From NCBI RefSeq assembly GCF_018424685.1, contig NZ_QTKX01000002.1, positions 248,001-312,000 of the forward strand: a stretch of DNA of 64,000 nt. The letters are read 5' to 3'. Under the pieces are notes generated by a model. That model was given only the letters and a program-made list of their open reading frames with translations. It searched no databases and was not told where the DNA came from. Of the stretch, positions 1 to 8,334 are shown one piece after another. The position numbers and the translations under genes were made by a program. This DNA comes from Mesobacillus boroniphilus. Lineage in GTDB: Bacteria; Bacillota; Bacilli; Bacillales; Cytobacillaceae. Each line of letters begins with the position of its first letter. Position 1 is the stretch's first letter.

Positions 1-300
1 ATCTCCAGGACCACTGGCAATCGGGTCGCTAAAATAGATATCGGAGGTAAGGTCCTGACGGGAAAAGAAGTGCGTGATAAACTCGGCCTCCGCTCAAGCG
101 ACTTCACCTGGGAGCTAAAAGGCTCTAACGTCGTCATCACCACCGAAGGCTTCGGCCACGGTGTCGGCATGAGCCAATACGGAGCCAACGGCATGGCCAC
201 CGAAGGGAAGAACTATCAAGAAATCGTCAAACACTACTACAAAGGCGTTGAGATCAGTGAAGCAGATAGCATGCTTACGAAGGTGACTGCTAAGAAATAA
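1..300 (+). CDS. spoIID: Stage II sporulation protein D, C-terminal part (5' end outside window)
   Basis: The reading frame is open from base 1 and stops at TAA 298-300, so only the last 99 residues are present. The segment [17 protein letters not shown] is the signature of the SpoIID/LytB family, a lytic transglycosylase that cuts peptidoglycan glycan strands. In sporulating Bacillus it acts with SpoIIP and SpoIIM in septal thinning and engulfment, anchored in the mother-cell membrane. The visible part is the end of the catalytic domain, followed by a short lysine-rich tail. spoIIQ, whose product works in the same engulfment step, lies about 2.3 kb downstream. A rho-independent terminator follows. 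The family call is secure, and the paralogue SpoIID rather than LytB is chosen from the sporulation neighbourhood. Confidence 0.9.
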   Translation: MSRTTGNRVAKIDIGGKVLTGKEVRDKLGLRSSDFTWELKGSNVVITTEGFGHGVGMSQYGANGMATEGKNYQEIVKHYYKGVEISEADSMLTKVTAKK

Positions 301-344
301 AATCATTATTGCCACTGCTGAGCTAATAAACCGAATAATGACAT

Positions 345-373
345 GGCCAGGGCAAACAGCGCCCTGGCTTTTT
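345..373 (+). terminator. Rho-independent terminator after spoIID
   Basis: A perfect 8-bp stem (GCCAGGGC / GCCCTGGC) with a 7-nt loop is followed by five T. It lies 45 bases after the spoIID stop and just before the convergent 3' end of the NERD gene. Confidence 0.85.
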
Positions 374-397
374 AGCGCGATCTGGATTTGGTTTGGT

Positions 398-1393
398 TTA
401 ATATAATTTTTTCGCGGAATTGAAGAACGTTTCGATGTCAGGAGGCATGTGGTAGATGCGGCCTTTTTTGGTGCCGGTGTGGGGGAGGTTCATGGAAAAC
501 AATAAGTCACTGGCAGTCTTGGGTGATATTCCGGTACAAAACTCCCTGCATGTTTGACTTTTCATGGTTTGTTGCATCAGAAGGAAAATCTCTTTTACTG
601 TTTTGTAATGCGCAGTTTTGGACTTATGGCCGCACACGGGACAGCGCCACACCCATTTTTCCCGATACATGCCATAAGAAAAACAAGAGGGGCATTGAAT
701 ACCTTTTTGAAGGTCGTCTAGTGTAAGGGAATATTGTTTCATAATATCAGGGTTGTAGGGAGTATGATTCTTTATTAGTAACTTCGATAATTTCCTTGCC
801 TCTTTCTCGGTGAATACTGTGTTTGAGTTGTACCCATCGATTTGGAGTACTCTGCTTAACAAAATATCCCCTTTCACTATCAAATTGTTTAGGGACCGGT
901 CACTCACCTTAATAATAGTAGAAGGGTTGCTGATAGCAACAAGATGGTATATGTGAGGGACATTAAATTTATGGCTCTGCAGCCATCTTTTCAAATGCCA
1001 GGCTTGCATCCGAACCTGGTTAATAGGATTATCATAAGATTTTTCTTGGCCATCTTTTGTTTGGATGATTTGCTCGGAGTCTTTGTCAAAGAAGAGAGTT
1101 CCTGCATAGTTTTTGGTTTCAATAAGGAGGATGTAGCGAAGAGTAAAAAGGAGAGTATCTATCTGAAAGTGCCAGTCATCATCTTGAAGGCGTAAATCCC
1201 GAAAGATGTGGTAACCTTTTTCAGGTAAAAAGCTTAAACGGTAATCAGTTTGCAGCTCACCCTTGTATCCTGCACGCCAAGCTTTGTAATCTTGTTCAAT
1301 TAATGAAATTTTAGGATGGTTTGGTACGATTCTTTCCATTAAAGCTTCATATTTTAAAAGTCGAATTGGATATGTCCTTTCTTTTTCAATCAA
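398..1393 (-). CDS. NERD (nuclease-related domain) protein with C-terminal zinc ribbon
   Basis: About 331 residues. The middle of the protein contains QIDTLLFT...LLIETKNYAG, the D...ExK core of the NERD fold, a restriction-endonuclease-like domain often found in DNA-processing proteins of Firmicutes. Near residues 235-260 a CPSC...CPVC pair of cysteine knuckles indicates a zinc ribbon. A GTG at 1402 overlaps the AAGGAG ribosome binding site, so the TTG at 1393, 8 nt from that site, is the more likely start. The promoter region contains five phased 21-bp repeats. The substrate is unknown, and a nuclease role is inferred from the domain only. Confidence 0.8.
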   Translation of the reverse strand: MIEKERTYPIRLLKYEALMERIVPNHPKISLIEQDYKAWRAGYKGELQTDYRLSFLPEKGYHIFRDLRLQDDDWHFQIDTLLFTLRYILLIETKNYAGTLFFDKDSEQIIQTKDGQEKSYDNPINQVRMQAWHLKRWLQSHKFNVPHIYHLVAISNPSTIIKVSDRSLNNLIVKGDILLSRVLQIDGYNSNTVFTEKEARKLSKLLIKNHTPYNPDIMKQYSLTLDDLQKGIQCPSCFSYGMYREKWVWRCPVCGHKSKTAHYKTVKEIFLLMQQTMKSQTCREFCTGISPKTASDLLFSMNLPHTGTKKGRIYHMPPDIETFFNSAKKLY

Positions 1394-1497
1394 ATCTGTC
1401 ACTCCTTAATAGTTTTGAATACAAAATTCTTCGTCTTAATGCAATATACCTACAGATTTACTCGTTTAATTATGAAATAATTATGTCCAAGGATGGA

Positions 1498-1602
1498 TTA
1501 ATGGGTTTATTTACGGTTAGAAGAAATATATTACCGGTTGTTGATGATTTATTTACGGTTGGAGGATTTTTAATTACGGTTGTCGAGTTTTTATTTACGG
1601 TT
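1498..1602. repeat. Five direct repeats of 21 bp (TTTACGGTT core)
   Basis: The core TTTACGGTT or a close variant ends at 1518, 1539, 1560, 1581 and 1602, an exact 21-bp period. Unit 2 reads TTACCGGTT and unit 4 ATTACGGTT. The 12 bases between cores vary. The array lies about 100-210 bp upstream of the minus-strand NERD gene and fills most of the gap between it and the VanZ-like gene. Twenty-one bp is two helical turns, so all cores face the same side of the DNA. This suits cooperative protein binding, but no function is demonstrated. Confidence 0.85.
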
Positions 1603-1731
1603 GAAATTTTAAGATAGATTGTTGTGGTAGAAATGGCTGGATAAGTTTATCTGAAAAACAAAAGCCAGCCCAATTGACTAGGCCAGCCCCTTAAAAACCG
1701 TAACTAATAACTATTTTAAAAATAAACCCAG

Positions 1732-2169
1732 CTAAAATACCCGAACTCTCTCCTCAATCCCACGCAAAACCCTCCTCAGCCGCGTGAACTTCCCGCTGAA
1801 GTAGGCATGGTGAATGAAGTGTGATGCCGCTAAAACCCCAATTACGTCTTTTATAAAATCAATCACGGTTGCCGATCGGTATGGGACGAAGCTTTGATGG
1901 ACCTCGTCGAGCAGGCCGTACAGGATTGCTGCGCCCATGAAAGCAAAGCTCATCACTGGTGTGAAGCGCCCGGTCGTCAATGCAGCCACAACGAGCAGCA
2001 CATACAGGATTCCGAATTCAACGAGATGGAGCGATTCTTTTATAAAGCGGTCGAGCCCCTGATTCGGCAGCTCGACCAAGGCGTCTGCAGGATTGCTGGA
2101 CAAAATCCAGATAGCGGTCATATAGGCGAGCGGAAGAATTCGTAAAAACCATACTAATAACTTTTTCAT
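1732..2169 (-). CDS. ywnJ: VanZ-like family membrane protein
   Basis: 145 residues with four hydrophobic segments (about 8-25, 47-65, 70-90 and 98-120). Features typical of the VanZ-like family are the SSNPADAL segment after the first helix, ESLHLVEFGILYVLL, and GLLDEVHQSFVPYRSATVIDFIKDVIG. VanZ itself gives low-level teicoplanin resistance; the chromosomal relatives have no settled function. The ATG start has a GAGGT ribosome binding site 7 nt upstream. It is divergent from spoIIQ, as ywnJ is placed relative to spoIIQ in B. subtilis, and the symbol rests on this synteny. Confidence 0.75.
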   Translation of the reverse strand: MKKLLVWFLRILPLAYMTAIWILSSNPADALVELPNQGLDRFIKESLHLVEFGILYVLLVVAALTTGRFTPVMSFAFMGAAILYGLLDEVHQSFVPYRSATVIDFIKDVIGVLAASHFIHHAYFSGKFTRLRRVLRGIEERVRVF

Positions 2170-2208
2170 CGTTAAACCTCACTTTATAGTAGTAACCTGA
2201 TCAAGGGT

Positions 2209-2393
2209 GGTAAATGTAACGCTTAGCAATAACCCAAACGGGAATGGCAAATGTAACGCTCAGCAATAACCCAAACGGGAATGGTAAATGTAACGCTCAG
2301 CAGTAACCCAAACGGGAATGGTAATTATAACGCTCAGCAGTAACCAAAATATGAATGGCAAATGTAACGCTCAGCAATAACCCTAATGAAGTG
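2209..2393. repeat. Five 37-bp tandem repeats between ywnJ and spoIIQ
   Basis: Units start at 2209, 2246, 2283, 2320 and 2357. Each carries GTAACGCTCAGCA followed by TAACCC and AACGGGAAT, with a few substitutions. Unit 4 has TTATAACG in place of TGTAACG, and the last unit diverges at its 3' end. There are no spacers between units. The array lies in the divergent intergenic region, about 120 bp upstream of the putative spoIIQ promoter. Confidence 0.9.
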
Positions 2394-2515
2394 CCAAGCA
2401 TATAAAGCCTGTCCCCAAAAGGAGCGGACCCTCCTAAAAACTAACCAAAAAACTTTTTTGCATAAAACTCTCAACTTTGTCGAAAAATAAGCAGTAAAAA
2501 ATTTTTCAACTCTAT

Positions 2516-2544
2516 GTATATATTTTTTCGCTTCTGTTCAAACT
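2516..2544 (+). promoter_or_regulatory. Putative sigma-F promoter of spoIIQ
   Basis: GTATA (2516-2520), exactly 15 nt, then GTTCAAACT (2536-2544). This matches the sigma-F pattern GywTA-N15-GGnnAnAnT at every fixed position except the second G. spoIIQ is a known sigma-F (forespore) gene. The predicted start point near 2551 would fall at the ribosome binding site, giving a very short leader. Confidence 0.55.
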
Positions 2545-2563
2545 GATTGCTGAGGTGATGAAA

Positions 2564-3457
2564 ATGAGAGAGGAAGAAAAAAGATCTTCTCAAGACAAAA
2601 GCAAGAACAGCTTTTTCAAGAAGCGGTGGGTGTATCCAACAGTTTATATTGCTAGTGCCGCAATCATTCTAACTGGTGTCCTATGGTATCAAAACAGCGG
2701 AACCGAAAACATGGATCAGTCCGAGTACAAAGCGACTGACATGCCTGGCAAAAAGATGAATGATCAGCCAGCAGTTGAGGTTAACCGCTCGATGGAGAAC
2801 TTTGTAATGCCAGTGGTGAATGAAGACGATGCTGTCATCCAAATGCAATTCTATGACAATGACGGCGACGCGGCTGAGCAAGAAGCAGCTCTAGTGTTCT
2901 ATGATAATACGTACCATCCGAACACTGGATTGGACATTGCTTCAAAAGATGGCAAAGAATTTGATGTAATCGCGTCACTAAGCGGTACTGTCACTAATGT
3001 CATGGAAGATGCAGTACTTGGAAATGTCATCGAAATCGAGCATGACAAAGGTATTGTAACACAATATCAGTCAGTGAAAGACTACGAAGTTAAGGTTGGC
3101 GACCAGGTTGAGCAAGGACAAGTCATTGCGAAATCCGGAACAAGCCTGATCAATGAGAAGGCTGGCAACCATGTACACTTTGAAATCCGCAAGGACAATG
3201 TACCAGTCAATCCGCATGAGTACTTCAACAAGCCTCTAAGCGCGTTGCAGGATGCTAATGTGACGGAAGAGAAGGCTTCATCTGAAACTGATGCAGGAAA
3301 GTCTGAAGAAGCGGCAGAGGAAGATGCTGAAGGTACAACTCCAGCAGAAGACAAGCCTGCTGAAGGCGGATCTGATAAAAAAGACGAAGATAAGGACGCA
3401 GGAGAAGATAAAGACAAAGACTCTTCAACTGACTCTGACACTTCAAGCAACTCTTAA
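2564..3457 (+). CDS. spoIIQ: Stage II sporulation protein Q (forespore LytM-like engulfment protein)
   Basis: SpoIIQ is anchored in the forespore membrane and binds mother-cell SpoIIIAH across the septum, forming the channel-like ratchet needed for engulfment and sigma-G activity. The ATG at 2564 is chosen because TGAGGTG lies 6 nt upstream and the protein then starts MREEE as in B. subtilis; ATG 2558 would abut that site. A membrane helix spans about residues 24-42 and an M23/LytM domain about 110-220. The HxH half of the zinc site is present (HVHFE, H203 and H205) with D124. The position four residues before the Asp, normally His, is N120, so the site looks degenerate, as in B. subtilis. 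The last 70 residues are a disordered E/D/K/S-rich tail. Confidence 0.93.
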   Translation: MREEEKRSSQDKSKNSFFKKRWVYPTVYIASAAIILTGVLWYQNSGTENMDQSEYKATDMPGKKMNDQPAVEVNRSMENFVMPVVNEDDAVIQMQFYDNDGDAAEQEAALVFYDNTYHPNTGLDIASKDGKEFDVIASLSGTVTNVMEDAVLGNVIEIEHDKGIVTQYQSVKDYEVKVGDQVEQGQVIAKSGTSLINEKAGNHVHFEIRKDNVPVNPHEYFNKPLSALQDANVTEEKASSETDAGKSEEAAEEDAEGTTPAEDKPAEGGSDKKDEDKDAGEDKDKDSSTDSDTSSNS

Positions 3458-3477
3458 TAAAATTAAAAATTTTGGAA

Positions 3478-3507
3478 CCTGCCTAGCTATAAAGGCGGGT
3501 TTTTTTA
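3478..3507 (+). terminator. Rho-independent terminator after spoIIQ
   Basis: CCTGCC and GGCGGG pair with one G-T wobble around a 10-nt loop, followed by seven T. Confidence 0.75.
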
Positions 3508-3583
3508 TTGGATTAATTGGATATTCTTCAAACTTATCTAAATGGAACTTTTATGGTAAAATCAGACAGGAGGAGGGATACAT

Positions 3584-5584
3584 ATGAAACGGGCACTATT
3601 TATACTTTTGTCGGTCTTGATCGCCGCACTCATTTCCGGCTGCAGCAAGGAACCGACTCCCGAAGAACGGTTTTCCCAATACGTAAAACTTTGGAATGAT
3701 CAGAAGTTTGATGAGATGTATGGATTTTTATCAGCAAAAGCGAAGGGTTCCATCACTAAGGAGGAATTCGTCAGTCGATATAATAAAATTTATAAAGATT
3801 TGGAGATCAACCAGCTGAAGGTCAGCTACAAACAGCCTGAGGAAGAAAAGGAATATGAAGAGGATGCAGAACTTCCTTTTTCGGCTAAAATGGATAGCGC
3901 CGCTGGTCCGATAGAATTCGACCACAATGCCACTCTTGTAAAAGAAGAGCGTGAAGATAAAACTAATTGGTATGTTGACTGGAACACGACATATATCTTC
4001 CCGGAACTCGAAGCAGGAGATAAAATCAGCTTCAAAAATGTACAGGCAGAACGCGGCAGCATCCTTGACCGGGCTGGGAACGGACTCGCGATTAACGGGA
4101 CAGCCGTTCAGGTCGGAGTTGTCCCCGGAAAATTGGGAGAGCCAAAAGGGCAGACAATCACCAAGCTTGCGGAACTGCTCGACATGAAAGAGGAACAAAT
4201 CAACAAGGCGATGAATGCAGGCTGGGTAAAACCAGATCTGTTCGTGCCGCTGAAAAAAGTTTCGAAAACGGACAAAGCTCTCCATGAAAAATTGTTTGCG
4301 CTCGATGGAGTGACCAGCCAGATGGTAGGGGCACGGGAATATCCTTACGGGGAAGCACTATCCCACTTGCTGGGCTACATTGGGCCGGTAACAGCCGACG
4401 ATCTTGAAAAACTGAAGGGCAAAGGCTACACAAGCACTGATATCATAGGGCGCCGTGGGCTGGAACAGGTTCTTGAAGAAAAGCTAAAAGGAACAAATGG
4501 TGTCAGGATTTCAATCGTAGAAGAGGATGGAACGGTCAAAAAGCTCGCTGAAAAACCTGTGGAGAACGGGCAGGATGTCCAGCTGACCATTGATGTTGTG
4601 GCTCAGCAGCAATTATACGACCAGCTAAAAGGAAAAGCAGGTACGGCATCGGCCATCAATCCGACTACAGGTGAAACGCTGGCCCTAGTCAGCGCACCAG
4701 GTTTTGACCCGAATGAAATGACGCTTGGAATCTCGCAAAACAAGCGCAAAATTCTAGAAGAGGATCAGTTAAAACCATTACTTAATAGATTCAAGCTGAC
4801 CTACGTACCGGGATCGGTAATCAAACCAATCACGGCAGCGATCGGTCTGGAAAGTGATAAGCTGAAGCTTGGTACAGCATTTGAAATCAACGAAAAGCAA
4901 TGGCAGAAGGATGCTTCATGGGGCAACTACAAAGTTACGAGATATTCTGATGTAAAAGGAAGTATCAACCTCGAGAAAGCGCTAGTGTACTCCGATAATA
5001 TTTACTTCGCGCGGGCAGCGCTCGGAATGGGAGCGGAAACTTTTACTGCTGGCCTTAAGAAATTCGGCTTTGAAGACCAGCCGGAATATCTCTATCCAAT
5101 CGAGCCGTCGCAAATCGGCAAGATTGACAGTGAAATCAGCCTTGCGGACTCTGCCTATGGCCAGGGACAGATTGAAATGAACATCCTGCATCTTGCAACC
5201 ACCTATTCACCATTCGTAAATAAGGGCAATCTTATTAAACCGATTTTGAATATGGAGGATGAGCAGGGGCAAGTTTGGCAGGAAGGCCTGGTCAGCCCTG
5301 ACAATGCAGCAGCTCTAAGCAACATACTGACAAAGGTCATCACCGATCCAAAAGGAACTGCGCACAATGGCCTGATCGCCAATTATCCGCTTGCCGGTAA
5401 AACAGGTACCGCGGAAATCAAAGAGAAGCAAGGCGAAAAAGGCAAGGAACTCGGATGGTTCGTCGCCTATAACCCGCAATCCGCCGACATGATCGTCGCG
5501 ATGATGATCGAAGACTCGGGATCCAAGGATGTCGTAACCCGGGTGAAGGAATATTATGAGTTGAGATTACAGAGTGGAATGTAG
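3584..5584 (+). CDS. pbpC: Class B penicillin-binding protein 3-type transpeptidase, lipoprotein
   Basis: 666 residues, matching the length of B. subtilis PBP3 (PbpC). A signal peptide ends in the lipobox ISGC (C20). Order of domains: NTF2-like MecA_N domain (about 25-150), PBP dimerisation domain starting at ERGSILDRAG (about 155-320), then the transpeptidase domain. The catalytic motifs are all intact: SVIK (S411, K414), SDN (S470) and KTG (K606). It cross-links peptidoglycan stem peptides outside the membrane. Proteins with this MecA_N layout include low-affinity PBPs such as PBP2a of Staphylococcus. The ribosome binding site AGGAGGAGG lies 6-7 nt upstream. It stands alone between two terminators, so it is probably monocistronic. 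Confidence 0.9.
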   Translation: MKRALFILLSVLIAALISGCSKEPTPEERFSQYVKLWNDQKFDEMYGFLSAKAKGSITKEEFVSRYNKIYKDLEINQLKVSYKQPEEEKEYEEDAELPFSAKMDSAAGPIEFDHNATLVKEEREDKTNWYVDWNTTYIFPELEAGDKISFKNVQAERGSILDRAGNGLAINGTAVQVGVVPGKLGEPKGQTITKLAELLDMKEEQINKAMNAGWVKPDLFVPLKKVSKTDKALHEKLFALDGVTSQMVGAREYPYGEALSHLLGYIGPVTADDLEKLKGKGYTSTDIIGRRGLEQVLEEKLKGTNGVRISIVEEDGTVKKLAEKPVENGQDVQLTIDVVAQQQLYDQLKGKAGTASAINPTTGETLALVSAPGFDPNEMTLGISQNKRKILEEDQLKPLLNRFKLTYVPGSVIKPITAAIGLESDKLKLGTAFEINEKQWQKDASWGNYKVTRYSDVKGSINLEKALVYSDNIYFARAALGMGAETFTAGLKKFGFEDQPEYLYPIEPSQIGKIDSEISLADSAYGQGQIEMNILHLATTYSPFVNKGNLIKPILNMEDEQGQVWQEGLVSPDNAAALSNILTKVITDPKGTAHNGLIANYPLAGKTGTAEIKEKQGEKGKELGWFVAYNPQSADMIVAMMIEDSGSKDVVTRVKEYYELRLQSGM

Positions 5585-5587
5585 GAA

Positions 5588-5616
5588 AGTCCGGCCGATA
5601 CTGGCTGGGCTTTTTT
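5588..5616 (+). terminator. Rho-independent terminator after pbpC
   Basis: AGTCCGGCC pairs with GGCTGGGCT through two wobble pairs around a 6-nt loop, followed by six T. Confidence 0.75.
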
Positions 5617-5694
5617 ACTTGAGTTTTTTATTTCGAATTTTCAGCATCTTTGATATAATATTTCGCAAGACGAAAAAATATTGGGGGAATCTAT

Positions 5695-7299
5695 ATGTCT
5701 TTGCATACATATCCTTATCCATCCCAGCGGATGGCGACGGTGGCGCGCAATGGAATGGTTGCTACGTCACAGCCGCTTGCTGCGCAGGCTGGACTTGATA
5801 TTCTAAAAAAGGGCGGGAATGCGATTGATGCTGCGATTGCGACAGCGGCATGCCTGACGGTTGTTGAGCCGACTTCTAATGGGATTGGCGGCGACGCGTT
5901 CGCGCTTGTTTGGGTAAAAGACAAGCTGTATGGCTTGAATGCGAGCGGCCCTGCGCCACAATCGATTTCGATTGAAAAAGTGAAGGAGCTGGGCCATGAA
6001 AAAATGCCATCGCATGGCTGGATTCCGGTCACGGTTCCGGGTGCGCCTTCTGCCTGGGCAGAGCTATCGAAAAAATTCGGGCGGCTGCCGCTTACTGAGG
6101 TATTGCAGCCGGCGATTGACTATGCACGAAATGGGTATCCGCTCACTCCTATTCTCGCAAAATATTGGAAGGGTGCATTCAAGGTTTACAAGAACCGCTT
6201 CCAGGGAGAGGAATACGAAGAGTGGTTCCGCGTATTTGCTCCTGATGGCAAGGTTCCAGAAGTGGGCGAGATGTGGAAATCGGAGGATCATGCGAACACT
6301 CTCCAGGAAATCGCAGAAACAAATGGGGAGAGCTTTTATAGGGGAACCCTGGCTGAAAGAATCGCAGAAGCTTCCGAAAAAGCGGGTGGCTTCCTGATGA
6401 AATCCGACCTTGAAAACTATCATCCAGAATGGGTAGAGCCGATCTCTGTTTCATACCGTGGTCATGAGGTCTGGGAAATTCCGCCGAACGGCCAGGGAAT
6501 CGTTGCCTTGATGGCATTAAATATTTTAAAAGGGTATGAGTTTAGCCATCGTGATGACGGGAACGGAGTCCACCTACAGCTTGAAGCGATGAAGCAGGCG
6601 TTCACTGACGGCAAGGAATATGTGTCCGACCCTGTGACAATGCAGGCGAAGGTTGCGGACCTGTTATCGGAGAAGTACGGCGAAGATGCTCGAGCTAAAA
6701 TCAATGAAGAAGCAAGAATGCCTGAACCTGGTTCGCTTCCTAAAGGCGGGACGGTTTATCTGGCGACTGCTGATGGTGAAGGGAACATGGTTTCTTTTAT
6801 CCAGAGTAACTACATGGGCTTTGGCTCAGGCGTTGTCGTGCCTGGAACAGGGATCGGCCTGCAGAATCGCGGTCATGATTTCTCGCTTGATCCAAATCAT
6901 GCGAACGCACTTGCTCCAGGCAAGAAGACATACCATACGATCATCCCTGGTTTCATCACCAAAGACGGTCAGGCAGTCGGCCCGTTCGGCGTGATGGGCG
7001 GCTATATGCAGCCACAAGGGCATGTACAGGTGGCGATGAATATGATTGATTTCGGATTGAATCCGCAGGCTGCGCTTGATGCACCGCGCTGGCAGTGGAT
7101 CGAAGGGAAGCAAATCGAGGTGGAACATACTTTCCCGAACCATATCATCAAGGAGCTTGCAGCACGCGGGCATCTGATGAAGGTAGCGTACGATGGCGGA
7201 GGCTTCGGCCGCGGCCAGGTGATTGTCCGCAATCCGGATACTGGCGTATTGACTGGCGGAACGGAAATGAGGACGGACGGCTCAATCGCCTGCTGGTAA
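5695..7299 (+). CDS. ywrD: Gamma-glutamyltransferase family protein
   Basis: 534 residues, close to B. subtilis YwrD (about 525). The family is Ntn-hydrolases that self-cleave before a threonine to give large and small subunits, then transfer or hydrolyse gamma-glutamyl groups of glutathione-like substrates. Family segments are GGNAIDAAIATAACLTVVEP near the N-terminus, GIGGDAFALVW, and GGTVYLATADGEGNMVSF, where T353 is the predicted nucleophile. No signal peptide is visible (MSLHTYPYPSQRMATVAR), so it is probably cytoplasmic, unlike secreted Ggt. The ATG has GGGGGAA upstream. The exact substrate cannot be told from sequence. Confidence 0.88.
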   Translation: MSLHTYPYPSQRMATVARNGMVATSQPLAAQAGLDILKKGGNAIDAAIATAACLTVVEPTSNGIGGDAFALVWVKDKLYGLNASGPAPQSISIEKVKELGHEKMPSHGWIPVTVPGAPSAWAELSKKFGRLPLTEVLQPAIDYARNGYPLTPILAKYWKGAFKVYKNRFQGEEYEEWFRVFAPDGKVPEVGEMWKSEDHANTLQEIAETNGESFYRGTLAERIAEASEKAGGFLMKSDLENYHPEWVEPISVSYRGHEVWEIPPNGQGIVALMALNILKGYEFSHRDDGNGVHLQLEAMKQAFTDGKEYVSDPVTMQAKVADLLSEKYGEDARAKINEEARMPEPGSLPKGGTVYLATADGEGNMVSFIQSNYMGFGSGVVVPGTGIGLQNRGHDFSLDPNHANALAPGKKTYHTIIPGFITKDGQAVGPFGVMGGYMQPQGHVQVAMNMIDFGLNPQAALDAPRWQWIEGKQIEVEHTFPNHIIKELAARGHLMKVAYDGGGFGRGQVIVRNPDTGVLTGGTEMRTDGSIACW

Positions 7300-7313
7300 G
7301 TTATATTAAAGTG

Positions 7314-7344
7314 AAGGAACACTCAAATGGGAGTGTTCCTTTTA
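7314..7344 (+). terminator. Rho-independent terminator after ywrD
   Basis: A perfect 11-bp stem, AAGGAACACTC / GAGTGTTCCTT, with a 6-nt loop and a short T tract. Confidence 0.88.
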
Positions 7345-7526
7345 CTATTCTGTAAAATCATTACAAACAACCCAACTCTATGGAATGATATCATTTCAGT
7401 TCAAAAATTTTTTTCGACAAACTCCTTCACTTCATAACCCCTTATACTCCTACTGTTACTAACGAATTTTCCACGGTCAGAAAAATATCGACATAGAAAG
7501 CGATTACATTTTTTAGAAATAACGTA

Positions 7527-7555
7527 TTGACCTGCTTGGACATTATATGGATAAT
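7527..7555 (+). promoter_or_regulatory. Sigma-A-type promoter of the symporter operon
   Basis: TTGACC (7527-7532), a 17-nt spacer, then GATAAT (7550-7555), differing from the consensus at one position in each hexamer. It is the best promoter match in the 7345-7638 gap, which holds nothing else I recognise. It lies about 80 nt before the 60-aa reading frame at 7639. Confidence 0.6.
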
Positions 7556-7638
7556 TAAATTAAATTTTCTAAAGATTTAGTTAAATAAATATTTATTCAC
7601 ATATATGCAACACAATTTATTACACAGGAGGAATCAAC

Positions 7639-7821
7639 GTGATTATTTTAATCGGCCTGCTGGTTATTACCGGCATAAGTCTTTTCTTGGGATTGAAGAA
7701 AAATAAGGTAATTTTCCTGGCAATCCCGTTCCTTAGCATATTTCTCTACTTCCTCATCCAGATCATCATGGTTCCCGCTCCATTTTTCGAAACGGTAAAA
7801 TTCATCTTCAGCCTGAGTTAA
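7639..7821 (+). CDS. Small hydrophobic membrane protein, unknown function
   Basis: 60 residues with two hydrophobic segments (about 2-17 and 26-47) separated by the basic turn LKKNKV. The GTG start is supported by a perfect AGGAGG 7 nt upstream, which is why this short frame is considered real. It directly follows the promoter at 7527 and is the first gene before the sodium:solute symporter genes, so it may be a membrane subunit or leader peptide of that operon. I do not recognise a family. A hairpin lies between it and the next gene. Confidence 0.6.
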   Translation: MIILIGLLVITGISLFLGLKKNKVIFLAIPFLSIFLYFLIQIIMVPAPFFETVKFIFSLS

Positions 7822-7850
7822 TCCAACCAGTAATGTCTGCAATAGGTATC

Positions 7851-7871
7851 AACCTTGCCCGGCGCAAGGTT
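7851..7871 (+). other. Hairpin between the small membrane gene and the symporter genes
   Basis: AACCTTGC / GCAAGGTT form a perfect 8-bp stem around CCGGC. No T tract follows, so it is not a standard terminator. It could stabilise or process the mRNA, or attenuate expression. Confidence 0.5.
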
Positions 7872-7986
7872 CATATATTCAAATCCATAAAAAAGGAGTG
7901 GGGAAAGCTTTTACATTGTTAAGCTGTGTCCGTCTATTCATGAAGGATTATACAAAGGGGATTAGCAAAACCAAAGGGGTGTAAAT

Positions 7987-8289
7987 GTGAAGAAAATTGA
8001 TAAGTCAGTTGCTGACGCGTATTTCCGTGAAAGAACCCGTAACATGATCATTTATTTTGCCGTCTGGTTCCTTGTTTCGTTTGGGGCAGTGATGATCGCA
8101 GAGCCGCTAAGCGAGATTTCGATTGGAGGTTTCCCATTCCACTACTTCATGGGAGCGCAGGGGGCGATAGTCACGTTCATTATCCTGCTGTTTGTCAATG
8201 CAAAGCTTAGCGATAACATCGACAAGAAGTATGGAATCGATGAGGAGAAGAATGTCCGTTTGAGCGAAGGAAAGAGTCTCGACCATTAG
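7987..8289 (+). CDS. Sodium:solute symporter small subunit (DUF4212)
   Basis: 100 residues with two transmembrane segments (about 18-38 and 53-75) and a charged C-terminus. The start VKKIDKSVADAYFRERTRNM and the segment FPFHYFMGAQGAI fit DUF4212, the small partner of the VC_2705-type sodium:solute symporters. The start is GTG with AAAGGGGTG upstream. The large subunit follows 45 nt downstream with its own ribosome binding site, the standard pairing for this transporter type. Confidence 0.85.
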   Translation: MKKIDKSVADAYFRERTRNMIIYFAVWFLVSFGAVMIAEPLSEISIGGFPFHYFMGAQGAIVTFIILLFVNAKLSDNIDKKYGIDEEKNVRLSEGKSLDH

Positions 8290-8334
8290 TTTTGGGGGAT
8301 GTAAAAAAGAAGCTTTTGAATAAGGGGGAGAACT

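Noticed and set aside
1894..2145. A plus-strand frame within the VanZ-like gene
   Set aside because: It is the complement of a well-supported minus-strand membrane protein gene and has no ribosome binding site.
1498..2393. The 21-bp and 37-bp repeat arrays as CRISPR arrays
   Set aside because: Neither has unique spacers of constant length between identical repeats, and no cas genes are nearby; the 37-bp units are directly adjacent.
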